The position numbers and the translations under genes are program-made. DNA of 64,000 bases from Allobosea sp. 117 (GTDB lineage Bacteria > Pseudomonadota > Alphaproteobacteria > Rhizobiales > Xanthobacteraceae). Where the stretch lies: NCBI RefSeq assembly GCF_000702305.1, contig NZ_JNLC01000011.1, positions 468,914 to 532,913 of the forward strand, read 5' to 3'. The notes below the pieces were generated by a model. That model saw only the letters and a program-made list of their open reading frames with translations. It ran no database searches and was not told the origin of the DNA. Of the stretch, positions 51,586 to 61,914 are shown one piece after another; position 1 is the first letter of the stretch; the number at the start of each line of letters is the position of its first letter.

Positions 51586-52644
51586 TCAGACCGCGCCGGG
51601 CAGTTCGAGGGCCTGGAAGTGGCCCTTGGCGTGCTCGTAGAAGACGGCGGAGGCGAAATGCAGGCCGCCGCCGGCCCGCACCATCAGCCCGAAGCGGTTG
51701 GTCGGCAGGCCGAAATCCTCCAGCGGCCGGAACACCAGCGTGCCGTTCTTAAGCTCGTTCTGTACACCGATCGGCGTCATGATCGAGACGTAGTGGCCGA
51801 GCAGAGCGAGCTCCACCAGCATGCGGATGGAATCGACCTCCACCAGCGGTGGCGCGCGGCCGCCGGTCCTGGTGAGGAAGGGCTCGATGACGTCGCGAAT
51901 CGAGATCTCGGGCTTGGCCACCGCGATCGGATGGGCGAGGCAGAGATCGAGGGTCAGCCGCTCCTGCGCGGCCAGTGGATGATCCGGCCGCATCACCGCG
52001 CCGATGCGCACGTCGCGGCGCACCGCCATCTCGATCTGCCGCGGCGGCTGGGTGACGAAGCCGAAGCCGATATCGATGCGCTCGTCGATGAGGCGGGCGA
52101 TCACCTCGGCCGAGCTCGCGACCGTGACGTCGAGATTGAGCCGGGGGTAGCGCTTGCCGAAGGCGACGATCAGCTCCGGCAGGAAGGACAGGCCGACGCT
52201 CTCCACCGTCGCCACCCGGACCGAGCCGGTCTTCAGCCCGCGCAGCAGGTCAAGCTCGGAGACCGCCGCCTCCAGCGGCGCGGTGAGCCGGCGCGCATGG
52301 CGGTAGAGGATCTCGCCGGCGGGAGAGAGCTTCAGCCGCCGGCCGTCGCGCTGGAACAGCGAGAGGCCGAGCGCATCCTCTAGCTGGGCGACCTGGCGCG
52401 TCACCGCGGAGGAGGCGACGTTGAGCCGCCGCGCCGCCTCGCGCACCGAGAGATATTCGGCCACCGCGTTGAAATAGATCAGCGACGGCTGATGGAAGAC
52501 GCGGGCGAGATGGGCGGGTGAGAGCGCATTCTCGCGCGGACGCACCGGCAGCGCCTTGGCCGATCCGGGGGTGTCGACGGAGCCCTCGCTCCGGTCGGGG
52601 GGCAGGGGCGTCGAAGTCCTGCGTCCGGATGCCTTGTCAGCCAC
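51586..52644 (-). CDS. LysR-family regulator, start uncertain
   Basis: About 352 residues. The helix-turn-helix region is PSLIYFNAVAEYLSVREAARRLNVASSAVTRQ (landmarks near residue 55-85), then a full LysR effector domain ending EHAKGHFQALELPGAV. The reading frame has an unusual Ser/Pro/Arg-rich N-terminal extension of 50-80 residues; I chose GTG 52644, but GTG near 52544 would give the normal LysR length. No start has a well-spaced ribosome site. It is divergent from the urate oxidase gene, so it probably controls purine catabolism, perhaps sensing urate or a product. Confidence 0.8.
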   Translation of the reverse strand: MADKASGRRTSTPLPPDRSEGSVDTPGSAKALPVRPRENALSPAHLARVFHQPSLIYFNAVAEYLSVREAARRLNVASSAVTRQVAQLEDALGLSLFQRDGRRLKLSPAGEILYRHARRLTAPLEAAVSELDLLRGLKTGSVRVATVESVGLSFLPELIVAFGKRYPRLNLDVTVASSAEVIARLIDERIDIGFGFVTQPPRQIEMAVRRDVRIGAVMRPDHPLAAQERLTLDLCLAHPIAVAKPEISIRDVIEPFLTRTGGRAPPLVEVDSIRMLVELALLGHYVSIMTPIGVQNELKNGTLVFRPLEDFGLPTNRFGLMVRAGGGLHFASAVFYEHAKGHFQALELPGAV

Positions 52645-52836
52645 GGTCTTGCTCGTGATAGGCCTCCGTCGATGCGGCAGCGCTGCTGCCAGATCGGCAG
52701 CGTAGCGTTCTGCAATCGGAAATATCAAGCGCGGCGAAGCTCGCTAAGATGCTTTGCAGGACGGAACGAGGCCGGACGGATGCGCCGGACCGCTCCGGCG
52801 CTTCATGCTGCAATTTTTGTTCATCGGGAGGATCTC

Positions 52837-53676
52837 ATGCCGCTTGTCCGTCACAGCCATGGAAAGGGCCGGGTGCGGATCATGCGGGTGCGCCGCGACG
52901 GGCCGCGCCACGAGGTGCGCGAGCTCACCGTGAAGGTGATGCTCACCGGCGACTTCGCCGGTTCCTTCACCGAGGGCGACAATTCCTCCGTCATCGCCAC
53001 CGACACGGTGAAGAACATCGTCAACATTGTCGCGCGGGACAATGTGGCGGACGAGAACGAGGTGTTCGCCGGCAAGCTCGCGACCTTCTTCCTCGACCGC
53101 TATTCCAATGTCGACCAGGTCGACGTCTCGACCTCGGAGACGAGCTGGGCGCGTCTGGAGGTCGACGGCGTGCCACACGACCATGCCTTCCTGCTCGACG
53201 GCAACGGCCGACCGACCGTGCAGCTCTCGGCCACGCGGTGGGGGCGCACGCTCACCTCCGGCCTCGACGGCTTCACCTTCTTGAAGACCACCGAATCCGG
53301 GTGGGAGAATTACGTGATGGACGACGTCACCACCATCAAGCCGACGCATGACCGCATGCTGGCGACCTCGATGGTGGCGTCGTGGCGCTGGTCCGGCACG
53401 CCGGCCTCCTACGAGGCGGCGAACGCGGCGCTGCTGGCGGCGGCGCTCAAGGTGTTCGCCACCACCTACAGCCCCGGCGTGCAGGCGACCATGTATCTGA
53501 TGAGCGAGGCGGCGCTGGCGGCAGTGCCGGAGATCGCCGAGATTTCGCTGGCCTGCCCGAACAAGCACTATCTGCCGATCGATCTCTCGCCCTTCGGGCG
53601 GTCGTCCGACGGGCAGGTCTTCACGCCGACTGACGAGCCGCACGGGCAGATCGAATGCACGGTGGCGCGGGGCTGA
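52837..53676 (+). CDS. Urate oxidase (uricase)
   Basis: A 279-residue cofactor-free uricase that oxidises urate to 5-hydroxyisourate. Family motifs: SHGKGRVRIMRV with the N-terminal catalytic Lys, TVKVMLTGDF, NSSVIATDTVKNIVN with the catalytic Thr, GLDGFTFLKTTESGWENYV and SLACPNKHYLPIDL with the conserved His. ATG 52837 is 5 nt after GGGAGG. It heads the plus-strand purine gene run and is divergent from the LysR gene. The hydroxyisourate produced is handled by the fusion enzyme at 60127. Confidence 0.95.
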   Translation: MPLVRHSHGKGRVRIMRVRRDGPRHEVRELTVKVMLTGDFAGSFTEGDNSSVIATDTVKNIVNIVARDNVADENEVFAGKLATFFLDRYSNVDQVDVSTSETSWARLEVDGVPHDHAFLLDGNGRPTVQLSATRWGRTLTSGLDGFTFLKTTESGWENYVMDDVTTIKPTHDRMLATSMVASWRWSGTPASYEAANAALLAAALKVFATTYSPGVQATMYLMSEAALAAVPEIAEISLACPNKHYLPIDLSPFGRSSDGQVFTPTDEPHGQIECTVARG

Positions 53677-53719
53677 AGGCCGGCGCGGGGGCGGATCGGG
53701 GCGGCGGATCGGGACCGGG

Positions 53720-54544
53720 ATGGACCTCAACACTATAGAGGCGGTGGCGCGTCCGTCGCGGCGCGAGGAGCTCGACGGCCTCGCGCCGGGCGACGCCTTT
53801 CTCGCCGGCGGCACCTGGCTGTTCTCCGAGCCGCAGCCGGGGCTGCGCCGTCTCGTCGACCTGTCGGGGCTGGGCTGGCCGCCGCTGGTCGCGACTCCGG
53901 AGGGGCTCTCCATCGCCGCCACCTGCACCGTCGCCGAGCTCGACGCCTTCGAGGCGCCGGCCGAATGGACGGCGGCGCCGCTGATCGGCCAGTGCTGCCG
54001 CGCCTTCCTCGCCTCCTTCAAGATCTGGAACATGGCGAGCGTGGGCGGCAACATCTGCATGTCGCTGCCGGCCGGGCCGATGATCTCGCTCACCGCCGCG
54101 CTCGATGGCGTCTGCGTGATCTGGACGCCGGGCGGCGGCGAGCGGCGCGTGAGCGTCGTCGATTTCGTGCGTGGCCCGCTCGACAACGCGCTGGAGCGTG
54201 GCGAGGTGCTGCGCGCCATCGAGCTGCCGCGCGCGGCGCTCGCGCGCCGCTTCGCCTTCCGCCGCGCCTCGCTGAGCCGGCTCGGACGCTCGGGCGTTCT
54301 GCTGATCGGCACGCGCGAGGCCGAGGGCGGCTTCGTGCTGACCGTGACGGCGTCGACGCGGCGCCCGGTGCAGCTTGCCTTCGCCGAGCCTCCTTCGCCT
54401 TCTGGGCTCGAGGCGGCGCTCGAGGCGGCGATCCCGCCGGAGCTCTACCACGACGACATCCATGGCCGGCCCGACTGGCGCCGCCACATGACCCGCGAAT
54501 TCGCTCGCGAGATCCGTACCGAGCTGACGGAGGGCGGGCGGTGA
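53720..54544 (+). CDS. Xanthine dehydrogenase-type FAD-binding subunit
   Basis: A 274-residue protein of the CoxM/XdhB FAD family. The flavin motifs are [22 protein letters not shown] near residue 28 and [18 protein letters not shown] near residue 95. It passes electrons from the iron-sulfur centres to NAD+ or another acceptor. It overlaps the next gene by GTGA, so the two subunits are made together. Confidence 0.9.
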   Translation: MDLNTIEAVARPSRREELDGLAPGDAFLAGGTWLFSEPQPGLRRLVDLSGLGWPPLVATPEGLSIAATCTVAELDAFEAPAEWTAAPLIGQCCRAFLASFKIWNMASVGGNICMSLPAGPMISLTAALDGVCVIWTPGGGERRVSVVDFVRGPLDNALERGEVLRAIELPRAALARRFAFRRASLSRLGRSGVLLIGTREAEGGFVLTVTASTRRPVQLAFAEPPSPSGLEAALEAAIPPELYHDDIHGRPDWRRHMTREFAREIRTELTEGGR

Positions 54545-57291
54545 GCTTCCTCGTCAACGGCACCAGTTTCGCCACCCAGCCGCGCCCGGGCCAGTGCCTG
54601 CGCACCTTCCTGCGCGAGCTCGGCTTCTTCGGCGTGAAGAAGGGCTGCGACGCCGGCGATTGCGGCGCCTGCACCGTGCATCTCGACGGGCGGCCGGTGC
54701 ATAGCTGCCTGGTGCCGGCGTTCCGCGCCGAGGGCCGGGCGGTGACGACCATCGAGGGACTCGCCGCTACCCACGCCGGCAACGGAACGCTGCACCCGAT
54801 GCAGCAGGCCTTCCTCGATGCGCAGGGTTTCCAGTGCGGCTTCTGCACCGCCGGCATGGTGATGACCGCCGCGACCCTCGATCAGGGACAGAAGCGCGAC
54901 CTTCCCGCCGCGCTGAAGGGCAATCTCTGCCGCTGCACCGGCTATCGCGCCATCGCCGATGCGGTCGAGGGCGTGCACCATGTGGAGCCGGACGCCGCCG
55001 GCGCCGGTTGCGGGCACAATGTCCCGGCGCCCGCCGGCCCGGCCGTCGTCACCGGCCGGGCGCGCTACACCATGGACGTCGCGCCGGAGGGCGAACTCGC
55101 CGGCCTGCTGCACATGAAGATCGCGCGCTCGCCGCACGCCCATGCGCGGATCGTCGAGATCGACGCCCGCGCCGCGCTCGCCGTACCCGGCGTGGTCGCG
55201 GTGCTGACCCATGCGGATGCGCCGCAGACACTGTTCTCCACCGCGCGGCACCATCATCCGGCCGACGATGTCGACGACACGCGGGTACTGGACGACGTGG
55301 TGCGCTTCGTCGGCCAGCGGGTCGCTGCGGTGGTGGCGACGAGCGAGGCGGCGGCGGAAGCCGGGCGCGACGCCCTCCTGGTGCGCTACGAGACGCTGCC
55401 GGCGGTGTTCGATCCAGAGGAGGCGATGCGTCCCGGCGCACCGATCCTACACGACAAGCCGGCTTCCTCGCGCATTGCGGACCCCGCGCGCAATCTCGTC
55501 GCCGAGTTGCATGGCGAGGTCGGCGACGTGGCGCAGGGCCGTGCCGAGGCGGATGTCGTGGTGGAGGAGGTCTACATCACGCAGCGCGTGCAGCACGCGC
55601 ATCTCGAGACGCATGGCTGCATCGGCTGGCGCGACGTTGCCGGGCGGCTGAACGTCCGCTCTTCCACGCAGACGCCCTTCCTCACCCGCGACGCGCTCGC
55701 CGACCTTTTCGGCCTGCCGCGCGACGAGGTGCGCGTGTTCTGCGAGCGGGTGGGCGGCGGCTTCGGCGGCAAGCAGGAGATGCTGACTGAGGACATCGTC
55801 GCGCTTGCGGTGCTGAAGACCGGGCGGCCGGTGAAGCTCGAATACACCCGCTCCGAGCAGTTCCTGGCCTCGACCAGCCGTCACCCGATGCGCATCACCG
55901 TGACGCTCGGTGCCCGCCGCGACGGTACGCTCACCGTCGTTGCGATGCGGGTGCTCTCCAACACCGGCGCCTATGGCAACCACGCCGCCGGCGTGCTGTT
56001 CCACGGCTGCGGCGAGTCGGTGGCGCTCTATCGCTGCCCGAATAAGCGGGTGGACGGCGAGGTCGTCTACACCAACACGCTGCCGAGCGGCGCCTTCCGG
56101 GGCTACGGACTCAGTCAGACCAATTTCGCGATCGAGTCGGCCATGGACGAGCTCGCCGCGAAGCTCGGCATGAGCCCCTACGAGCTGCGCCGGAAGAACA
56201 TGGTGCGGCCGGGCGAAGCGATGGTCGCCGCCGACGAGGCGCCCCATGACGTCGTGTTCGGTAGCTACGGGCTCGACCAGTGCCTCGACATCGTCGAGCG
56301 GGAGATGGCGTCCGATGCGCCGCACGGGCTCGACGAGGACTGGCTGATCGGCCGCGGCATGGCGGCGGCGATGATCGACACTATCCCGCCGCGCGGCCAT
56401 GTGGCGGAAAGCCGGCTGAAGGTCGCCCCCGACGGCGGCTACGAGTTGCTCGTCGGTACCGCCGAGTTCGGCAACGGCACCACCACGGTGCATGCGCAGA
56501 TCGCCGCCACCGTGCTGAACGCGACGGTGGGCGCGATCCGCATCCGCCAGTCCGACACCGATCACATCCGCCATGACACCGGCGCCTATGGTTCGACCGG
56601 CACCGTCGTCGCCGGCGAGGCGACGCGGCGGGCGGCGACGTCGCTGAGGGAGACCCTGCTCGACTTCGCCGCCTCACGCCTCGGTGTGGCAGCCGCCGAC
56701 TGCCGGCTCGAGGGTGACGGTGTGGCTGCCACGGGGGAGCGGCGCATCGCGCTCGTCGCGCTGCTCGACGAGGCGAAGGCGGCCGGCATGTTGCTGAGCG
56801 CGACCGGCTATGCCGACGGCACGCCGCGCTCGGTCGCCTTCAATGTGCAGGGCTTCGAGGTCGCGGTGCACCGCCGCTACGGCGAGATCCGCATCCTGCG
56901 CAGCGTCCACGCGGCCGATGCCGGTAGCGTGGTCAACCCGATGCAGTGCCGCGGGCAGATTGAGGGCGGCGTGGCGCAGGCGCTCGGCGCCGCGCTGTTC
57001 GAGGAGATGCTGGTCGACGAGGAGGGGCGGATCGCCAACCCGACCTTCCGCGGCTATCGCATTCCGGCCTTCGCCGATGTGCCGCGCACCGAGGTACATT
57101 TCGCGCAGACCCACGACAGCGTCGGCCCGCTCGGCGCCAAGTCGATGAGCGAGAGCCCCTACAACCCGGTGGCCGCCGCGCTCGCCAACGCCATCTTCGA
57201 CGCCACCGGCGTGCGCATGCGCGCCACCCCGATCACCGCCGACCGGATCTACCGGGCCGTGCTCGAAAAGGAGATGCCTGAGCCAGGTTAG
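54541..57291 (+). CDS. Xanthine dehydrogenase-like [2Fe-2S]/molybdopterin fusion subunit
   Basis: A 916-residue protein joining two parts. Residues 1-165 hold two [2Fe-2S] clusters: Cys36, 41, 44, 56 and Cys99, 102, 130, 132. The rest is the molybdenum subunit with [20 protein letters not shown] and near the C-terminus [12 protein letters not shown], whose Glu fits the catalytic base. It should hydroxylate hypoxanthine and xanthine to urate. Bacterial enzymes usually fuse FeS with FAD and keep Mo separate; here FeS is fused with Mo and FAD is separate. GTG 54541 is the start; earlier in-frame sequence belongs to another frame of the FAD gene. No XdhC is nearby. Confidence 0.92.
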   Translation: MSFLVNGTSFATQPRPGQCLRTFLRELGFFGVKKGCDAGDCGACTVHLDGRPVHSCLVPAFRAEGRAVTTIEGLAATHAGNGTLHPMQQAFLDAQGFQCGFCTAGMVMTAATLDQGQKRDLPAALKGNLCRCTGYRAIADAVEGVHHVEPDAAGAGCGHNVPAPAGPAVVTGRARYTMDVAPEGELAGLLHMKIARSPHAHARIVEIDARAALAVPGVVAVLTHADAPQTLFSTARHHHPADDVDDTRVLDDVVRFVGQRVAAVVATSEAAAEAGRDALLVRYETLPAVFDPEEAMRPGAPILHDKPASSRIADPARNLVAELHGEVGDVAQGRAEADVVVEEVYITQRVQHAHLETHGCIGWRDVAGRLNVRSSTQTPFLTRDALADLFGLPRDEVRVFCERVGGGFGGKQEMLTEDIVALAVLKTGRPVKLEYTRSEQFLASTSRHPMRITVTLGARRDGTLTVVAMRVLSNTGAYGNHAAGVLFHGCGESVALYRCPNKRVDGEVVYTNTLPSGAFRGYGLSQTNFAIESAMDELAAKLGMSPYELRRKNMVRPGEAMVAADEAPHDVVFGSYGLDQCLDIVEREMASDAPHGLDEDWLIGRGMAAAMIDTIPPRGHVAESRLKVAPDGGYELLVGTAEFGNGTTTVHAQIAATVLNATVGAIRIRQSDTDHIRHDTGAYGSTGTVVAGEATRRAATSLRETLLDFAASRLGVAAADCRLEGDGVAATGERRIALVALLDEAKAAGMLLSATGYADGTPRSVAFNVQGFEVAVHRRYGEIRILRSVHAADAGSVVNPMQCRGQIEGGVAQALGAALFEEMLVDEEGRIANPTFRGYRIPAFADVPRTEVHFAQTHDSVGPLGAKSMSESPYNPVAAALANAIFDATGVRMRATPITADRIYRAVLEKEMPEPG

Positions 57292-57419
57292 GAGCCGGCC
57301 GCTCCGCTCTGCGCATCCCGGCGCCCCACGCGCCTTCCCCATCCCCCGCGCCTGCCAGGCCGACGGAACGCTCCGCCGGCGAGCCTGCCGCTCGCGCCCA
57401 AATCGAGGCTTTGCCGACC

Positions 57420-58718
57420 ATGCTTGAACGAATTTTTGCATTGAAAGAGCACGGCACCAACGTGCGGACGGAAATACTCGCCGGCGTCACGACCTTCGTG
57501 ACGATGGCCTACATTATCTTCATCAACCCGATGATCCTCGGTGACGCCGGCATGCCCCAGGGCTCGGTCTTCGTCGCCACTTGCCTGGTGGCGGCGGTCG
57601 GCACGCTGATCATGGGCCTCTATGCCAACTATCCCATCGCGCTCGCCCCTGGCATGGGGCTCAACGCCTATTTCGCCTATGTCGTGGTGCTCGGCATGGG
57701 CTACACGTGGCAGGCGGCGCTCGGCGCGGTGTTCATCTCCGGTACGCTGTTCCTGCTGGTGACGCTGTTCCGGCTGCGCGACATCATTGTCAACGGCATC
57801 CCGCATTCGCTGCGCATCGCCATCACGGTCGGCATCGGCCTGTTCCTCGCGATTATCTCGCTCAAGAACGCTGGCATCATCACCGGCAGCCAGGCGACGC
57901 TGGTGACGCTCGGCGACCTGCATAAGCCCGAGGTGGTGCTGGCGGTGATCGGCTTCATCGTCGTCGCCGTACTCTCGGTGCTGGAGGTAAAGGGCGCGCT
58001 GCTGATCGGCATCATGGTGGTGACCGTGCTCAGCTTCGTGTTCGCCGGCAACACCTTCAAGGGTATCATCTCGCCGCCGCCCTCGATCGAGCCCACCTTC
58101 TTCGCGCTCGACGTGAAGGCGGCGCTGTCCGGCGGCATCCTCAACGTGGTGCTGGTGTTCTTCCTCGTCGAGCTGTTCGACGCCACCGGGACGCTGATGG
58201 GCGTGGCGCGGCGCGCCGGTCTGCTCACCCCCGAGCGCCAGGGGCGCCTCAGCAAGGCGCTGATGGCGGACAGCAGCGCCATCTTCCTCGGCTCGCTGCT
58301 CGGCACTTCCAGCACCACCGCCTATCTGGAAAGCGCCTCCGGCGTGCAGGAGGGCGGCCGCACCGGGCTGACCGCGGTCACGGTTGCGGCGCTGTTCCTC
58401 GCCTGCCTGTTCATCTCGCCGCTTGCCGGCTCGGTGCCGGCCTATGCCACGGCCCCGGCGCTGTTCTACGTCGCCTGCCTGATGCTGCGCGAGCTGGTCG
58501 ACCTCGACTGGAGCGACACCACCGAGGTCATTCCGGCCTGCGTCACTGCGCTTCTGATGCCCTTCACCTACTCGATCGCTAACGGCGTCTCCTTCGGCTT
58601 CATCAGCTATGCCGCGCTGAAGCTGCTGACCGGCCGCGCCCGTCAGGTGCATCCGGTGGTGTGGATCATCGCGGCGGTGTTCCTGTTCAAGTTCATCCAC
58701 GAGACCGCCGGACACTGA
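57420..58718 (+). CDS. AzgA-family purine permease
   Basis: A 432-residue transporter with about 12 to 13 helices. Motifs: GVTTFVTMAYIIFINP near the N-terminus, ALAPGMGLNAYFAY, and LLGTSSTTAYLESASGVQEGGRTGL, all typical of adenine/guanine/hypoxanthine permeases (PbuG, AdeP). It imports purine bases with protons. ATG 57420 was chosen; a TTG three codons earlier is less likely. Its place between xanthine dehydrogenase and guanine deaminase supplies the substrates of both. Confidence 0.93.
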   Translation: MLERIFALKEHGTNVRTEILAGVTTFVTMAYIIFINPMILGDAGMPQGSVFVATCLVAAVGTLIMGLYANYPIALAPGMGLNAYFAYVVVLGMGYTWQAALGAVFISGTLFLLVTLFRLRDIIVNGIPHSLRIAITVGIGLFLAIISLKNAGIITGSQATLVTLGDLHKPEVVLAVIGFIVVAVLSVLEVKGALLIGIMVVTVLSFVFAGNTFKGIISPPPSIEPTFFALDVKAALSGGILNVVLVFFLVELFDATGTLMGVARRAGLLTPERQGRLSKALMADSSAIFLGSLLGTSSTTAYLESASGVQEGGRTGLTAVTVAALFLACLFISPLAGSVPAYATAPALFYVACLMLRELVDLDWSDTTEVIPACVTALLMPFTYSIANGVSFGFISYAALKLLTGRARQVHPVVWIIAAVFLFKFIHETAGH

Positions 58719-58767
58719 CCGGCGGCGCCGCTACTATCCCGGCGGCTATTCGAGGCGGAAAGGCATC

Positions 58768-60117
58768 ATGAGCACGACGGTGAAGGCGCTGCGCGGCGCG
58801 GCGATCACGCTGAAGGACAATCCCTTCGAGCATCCCAGCGATAGCTGCCTCGAATATATCGAGGAAGCGCTGGTGATGATCGAGGACGGGGTGATCACCG
58901 CCTTCGGCCCCTATGCCGAGCTCGCCGGCACATTGCCGGCGGGCGTCGAGCCGGACGAATATCCCGGCTCGATCATGTGCCCGGGCTTCATCGACGCGCA
59001 TGTGCACTATCCGCAGTTGCAGATGGTCGCCGCCTATGGCGAGCAGCTACTCGAATGGTTGACCACCTACACCTTCCCGACCGAGCAGCAATTCGCCGAC
59101 AGCGCCCATGCCGAGCATGTCGCCCGCGTGTTCCTGCGCGAATTGCTGCGCGCCGGCACCACAACGGCGATGGTCTACTGCACGGTGCATCCGCAATCGG
59201 TCGACGCCTTCTTCGCCGAGTCCGCGCGTTTCAACGCGCGGATGATCGCCGGCAAGGTGCTCATGGACCGCAACGCGCCCGAGGGGCTGCGCGACACCGT
59301 CGAGCGCGGCTATGAGGAGAGCAAGGCGCTGATCGGCCGCTGGCACCGCAACGGGCGCCAGCTCTATTGCGTGACGCCGCGTTTTGCCGCTTCCAGCACC
59401 GAGGCGCAGCTCGAGGCGGCCGGCGCGCTGCTGCTGGAGCATGACGGGCTCTTCATGCAGACGCATCTGTGCGAGAACCCGAGCGAGATCGAATGGGTGC
59501 TCTCGCTCTATCCCGAGCGGTCGAGCTATCTCGACGTCTACGCCCATGCCGGGCTGGTGCGCCCGCGTGCCATGTTCGGCCATGGCGTCTATCTGCACGA
59601 ACACGATTTCTGCACCTGCCATGCCGCCGGGGCGGCGCTGGCGCATTGCCCGACCTCGAACCTGTTCCTCGGCAGCGGTCTGTTCAAGCTGCGCGAGGCG
59701 CTCGATCCGCGCCGGCCGGTGCATGTCGCGCTCGGCACCGACATCGGCGCCGGCACCAGCCTCTCGCATCTCCAGACCCTGAACGAGGCCTACAAGGTCG
59801 CGGCGCTTTCGGGGAACAAGCTCGATGCCGTGCAGGGCCTCTACCTCGCCACTCTCGGCGGCGCGCGGGCGCTGCAGCTCGGCGACCGGCTCGGCCGTCT
59901 GGCGCCGGGCTACGAGGCGGATATCTGCCTGCTCGACCCCAAGGCGACGCCGCTGCTCGCCTTCCGCAGCTCCTATTGCAAGGACATCGTCGAGCAGCTC
60001 TTCGTGCTGATGACGCTCGGCGACGACCGCGCGGTGCGCGCCACCTATATCGCCGGCGAGCCGGTCTATGACCGCGAGCGCACCGGCGAGCCCTTCCGCT
60101 ATCCTGCCTCCATCTGA
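58768..60117 (+). CDS. guaD: Guanine deaminase
   Basis: A 449-residue amidohydrolase that turns guanine into xanthine. Metal and active-site motifs: PGFIDAHVHYPQ (His78, His80), MQTHLCENPSEIEWV, FGHGVYLHEHD and LGTDIGAGTSLSHLQT. The pattern PQLQMVAAYGEQLLEWLTTYTFP is characteristic of guanine deaminases. It follows the permease by 49 nt and feeds the xanthine dehydrogenase-like enzyme. Confidence 0.95.
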   Translation: MSTTVKALRGAAITLKDNPFEHPSDSCLEYIEEALVMIEDGVITAFGPYAELAGTLPAGVEPDEYPGSIMCPGFIDAHVHYPQLQMVAAYGEQLLEWLTTYTFPTEQQFADSAHAEHVARVFLRELLRAGTTTAMVYCTVHPQSVDAFFAESARFNARMIAGKVLMDRNAPEGLRDTVERGYEESKALIGRWHRNGRQLYCVTPRFAASSTEAQLEAAGALLLEHDGLFMQTHLCENPSEIEWVLSLYPERSSYLDVYAHAGLVRPRAMFGHGVYLHEHDFCTCHAAGAALAHCPTSNLFLGSGLFKLREALDPRRPVHVALGTDIGAGTSLSHLQTLNEAYKVAALSGNKLDAVQGLYLATLGGARALQLGDRLGRLAPGYEADICLLDPKATPLLAFRSSYCKDIVEQLFVLMTLGDDRAVRATYIAGEPVYDRERTGEPFRYPASI

Positions 60118-60126
60118 GGAAACGCC

Positions 60127-61014
60127 GTGGCCGACACCGTCACCCTCGACGCCCTGAACGGGGCCGACCGCGCGGGCTTCATCGCCGCGCTGGACGGCAT
60201 ATTCGAGCACGCGCCCTTCGTGGCCGAGGCGGCCTTCACGGAACGGCCCTTCGCCACCGTGGCGGCGCTGCATGCGGCGATGATGCGGGCGGTGACCCGC
60301 CTGCCGGCCGAGGAGCAGGTCGCCTTCATCGCGCGTCATCCCGACCTCGCCGGCAAGGCGGCGCGCGCGGGCGACATCGCCCCCGCCTCGGTGAGCGAGC
60401 AGGCCGGGCTCGGGCTCGACCGGCTGCCGGACGAGGACTATGTGCGCTTCGAGCGCCTGAACGGCGCCTATCGCGCCCGCTTCGGCTTTCCCTTCGTCAT
60501 CTGCGTGCGTCGCCAGACCCGTGACGCGGTGCTCGATGCCTTCGAGCGTCGGCTCGGCAACGATCGTCCGGCTGAGCTCGCCGCGGCGCTCGACGAGATC
60601 GGGCACATCACCCGGCTGCGCCTCGTGGAAAAGGTGGAGGGACCGGGCAAGCCGGCGACCGCCGGGAGGCTGTCGACCCATGTGCTCGATACCCAGCGCG
60701 GCGGGCCGGCGGATGGCGTGCGGATCGAGCTCTACGAGGTCGGCCGCTCCGCCCGCGCGCTGCTGAAGGAGGCGCACACCAATGCCGACGGGCGCACCGA
60801 CGCGCCGCTCATCGGCGGGGGCCCGCTGCGTGCCGGGCGCTACGAGCTGGTCTTCCATGTCGGCGCCTATTTCGCGGCGCGCGGCCTCGACCTGCCGGAG
60901 CCCGCCTTCCTCGACGCGGTGCCGCTGCGCTTCGGCATCGCCGAGCCGGAGGGGCACTATCACGTGCCGCTGCTGGTCACGCCCTGGAGCTACTCGACCT
61001 ATCGCGGCAGCTAA
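60127..61014 (+). CDS. OHCU decarboxylase - 5-hydroxyisourate hydrolase fusion
   Basis: A 295-residue bifunctional enzyme. Residues 1-165 are OHCU decarboxylase (UraD) with the catalytic His71 in [13 protein letters not shown] and [10 protein letters not shown]. Residues 181-295 are 5-hydroxyisourate hydrolase (PucM, transthyretin-like) with [11 protein letters not shown] (His185), TNADGRTD and the terminal YRGS. It converts 5-hydroxyisourate to S-allantoin in one protein, the same domain order as plant allantoin synthase. GTG 60127 follows GAGGA at spacing 6. It ends the purine gene run; no allantoinase is in the window. Confidence 0.95.
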   Translation: MADTVTLDALNGADRAGFIAALDGIFEHAPFVAEAAFTERPFATVAALHAAMMRAVTRLPAEEQVAFIARHPDLAGKAARAGDIAPASVSEQAGLGLDRLPDEDYVRFERLNGAYRARFGFPFVICVRRQTRDAVLDAFERRLGNDRPAELAAALDEIGHITRLRLVEKVEGPGKPATAGRLSTHVLDTQRGGPADGVRIELYEVGRSARALLKEAHTNADGRTDAPLIGGGPLRAGRYELVFHVGAYFAARGLDLPEPAFLDAVPLRFGIAEPEGHYHVPLLVTPWSYSTYRGS

Positions 61015-61026
61015 GGGCGACTGCGC

Positions 61027-61914
61027 TCAAGCCGGCGAGGCCGCCGGCTCGGCCGTCAGCTCCTCCTCCTCGGCAGCGGCTGCCGCGCGCTGGCGGGCGC
61101 TCGTCCGCGCATCCTCGCGCCGCTTCACGATCTCGTAGATCAGCGCGCCGACCAGCGTCGCCGCGACGATGATCACCGCCAGCGCGCTGATCGCCGGCGT
61201 CGTGCCCTGGCGCACGCGGCCGGCCAGCACGGTGGTCAGCGTCTTGTCGGAGAGGATCGAGAAGGTGGTGGTGTTGTAGTTCTCGAAGGAGGACAGGAAG
61301 GCCAGCACCGCCGCCGAGAACAGCGCCGGCTTCAGGAACGGCAGCAGGATATGGCGGAACACCTGCGGATAGGACGCGCCGAGATCGAGCGCGGCCTCTT
61401 CCTGCGCCCGGTCGAAGCGCTGCAGCCGGGCGAGGATGATCAGCATGCAATAGGCCGAGATGAAGCTCGATTGGGCGATGACGGTGAGGATGATGCCGTC
61501 GTAGAGGAAGCGCGTTCCGGTGGCCAGTGTCAGCTCGCGCCAGAACACCACGGTCGAGATGCCGATGATGATGCCGGGGGTGAGTACCGGCGAGACCACC
61601 ACCAGATAATAGGTCGAGCGCACGCGCTGGCTGATTTGCGTCATCACGATCGCCCCGGCCAGGCCGACCGGAACCGCGAGGGCGACGACGAGCAGCCCGA
61701 TCCACAGGCTGGTGACCAGCCCGTACATCATGTCCTGGTCGGCGAGCAGCTTGCCGAACCAGTCGAGGGTGACCCCCTCGATCGGCCAGACCTGCGGGTA
61801 TTCCGGCGTGTTGAAGGCGGAGACGCCCATCACTCCCAGCGGGCCGAGCAGGTAGACGAAGAAGATCGCGATATAGACCGCGAACATCACGCGCTGGAGC
61901 AGTCCCGCCTTCAT
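61027..61914 (-). CDS. ABC transporter permease (PotC type)
   Basis: A 295-residue permease with six helices and the inner-membrane binding motif EEAALDLGASYPQVFRHILLPFLKPAL. It resembles PotC of polyamine/opine importers. A charged Glu/Ala-rich tail ends it. It overlaps the other permease by ATGA and converges with the UraD fusion gene, 12 nt apart. Substrate unknown; adjacent purine genes make a purine breakdown product possible, but polyamine is the family default. Confidence 0.9.
   Translation of the reverse strand: MKAGLLQRVMFAVYIAIFFVYLLGPLGVMGVSAFNTPEYPQVWPIEGVTLDWFGKLLADQDMMYGLVTSLWIGLLVVALAVPVGLAGAIVMTQISQRVRSTYYLVVVSPVLTPGIIIGISTVVFWRELTLATGTRFLYDGIILTVIAQSSFISAYCMLIILARLQRFDRAQEEAALDLGASYPQVFRHILLPFLKPALFSAAVLAFLSSFENYNTTTFSILSDKTLTTVLAGRVRQGTTPAISALAVIIVAATLVGALIYEIVKRREDARTSARQRAAAAAEEEELTAEPAASPA

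Noticed and set aside
49921..52383. An open frame of about 820 codons on the plus strand opposite ilvD and the LysR gene
   Set aside because: It is antisense to two clear genes. Its product is dominated by Arg, Ala, Gly and His with no family motif, as expected from the third-position GC bias of the real genes.
53965..54540. In-frame extension of the xanthine dehydrogenase fusion upstream of 54541
   Set aside because: The extension is Arg/Ala-rich and lies within the FAD subunit gene in another frame. The GTG at 54541 with GTGA overlap gives the correct [2Fe-2S] N-terminus.
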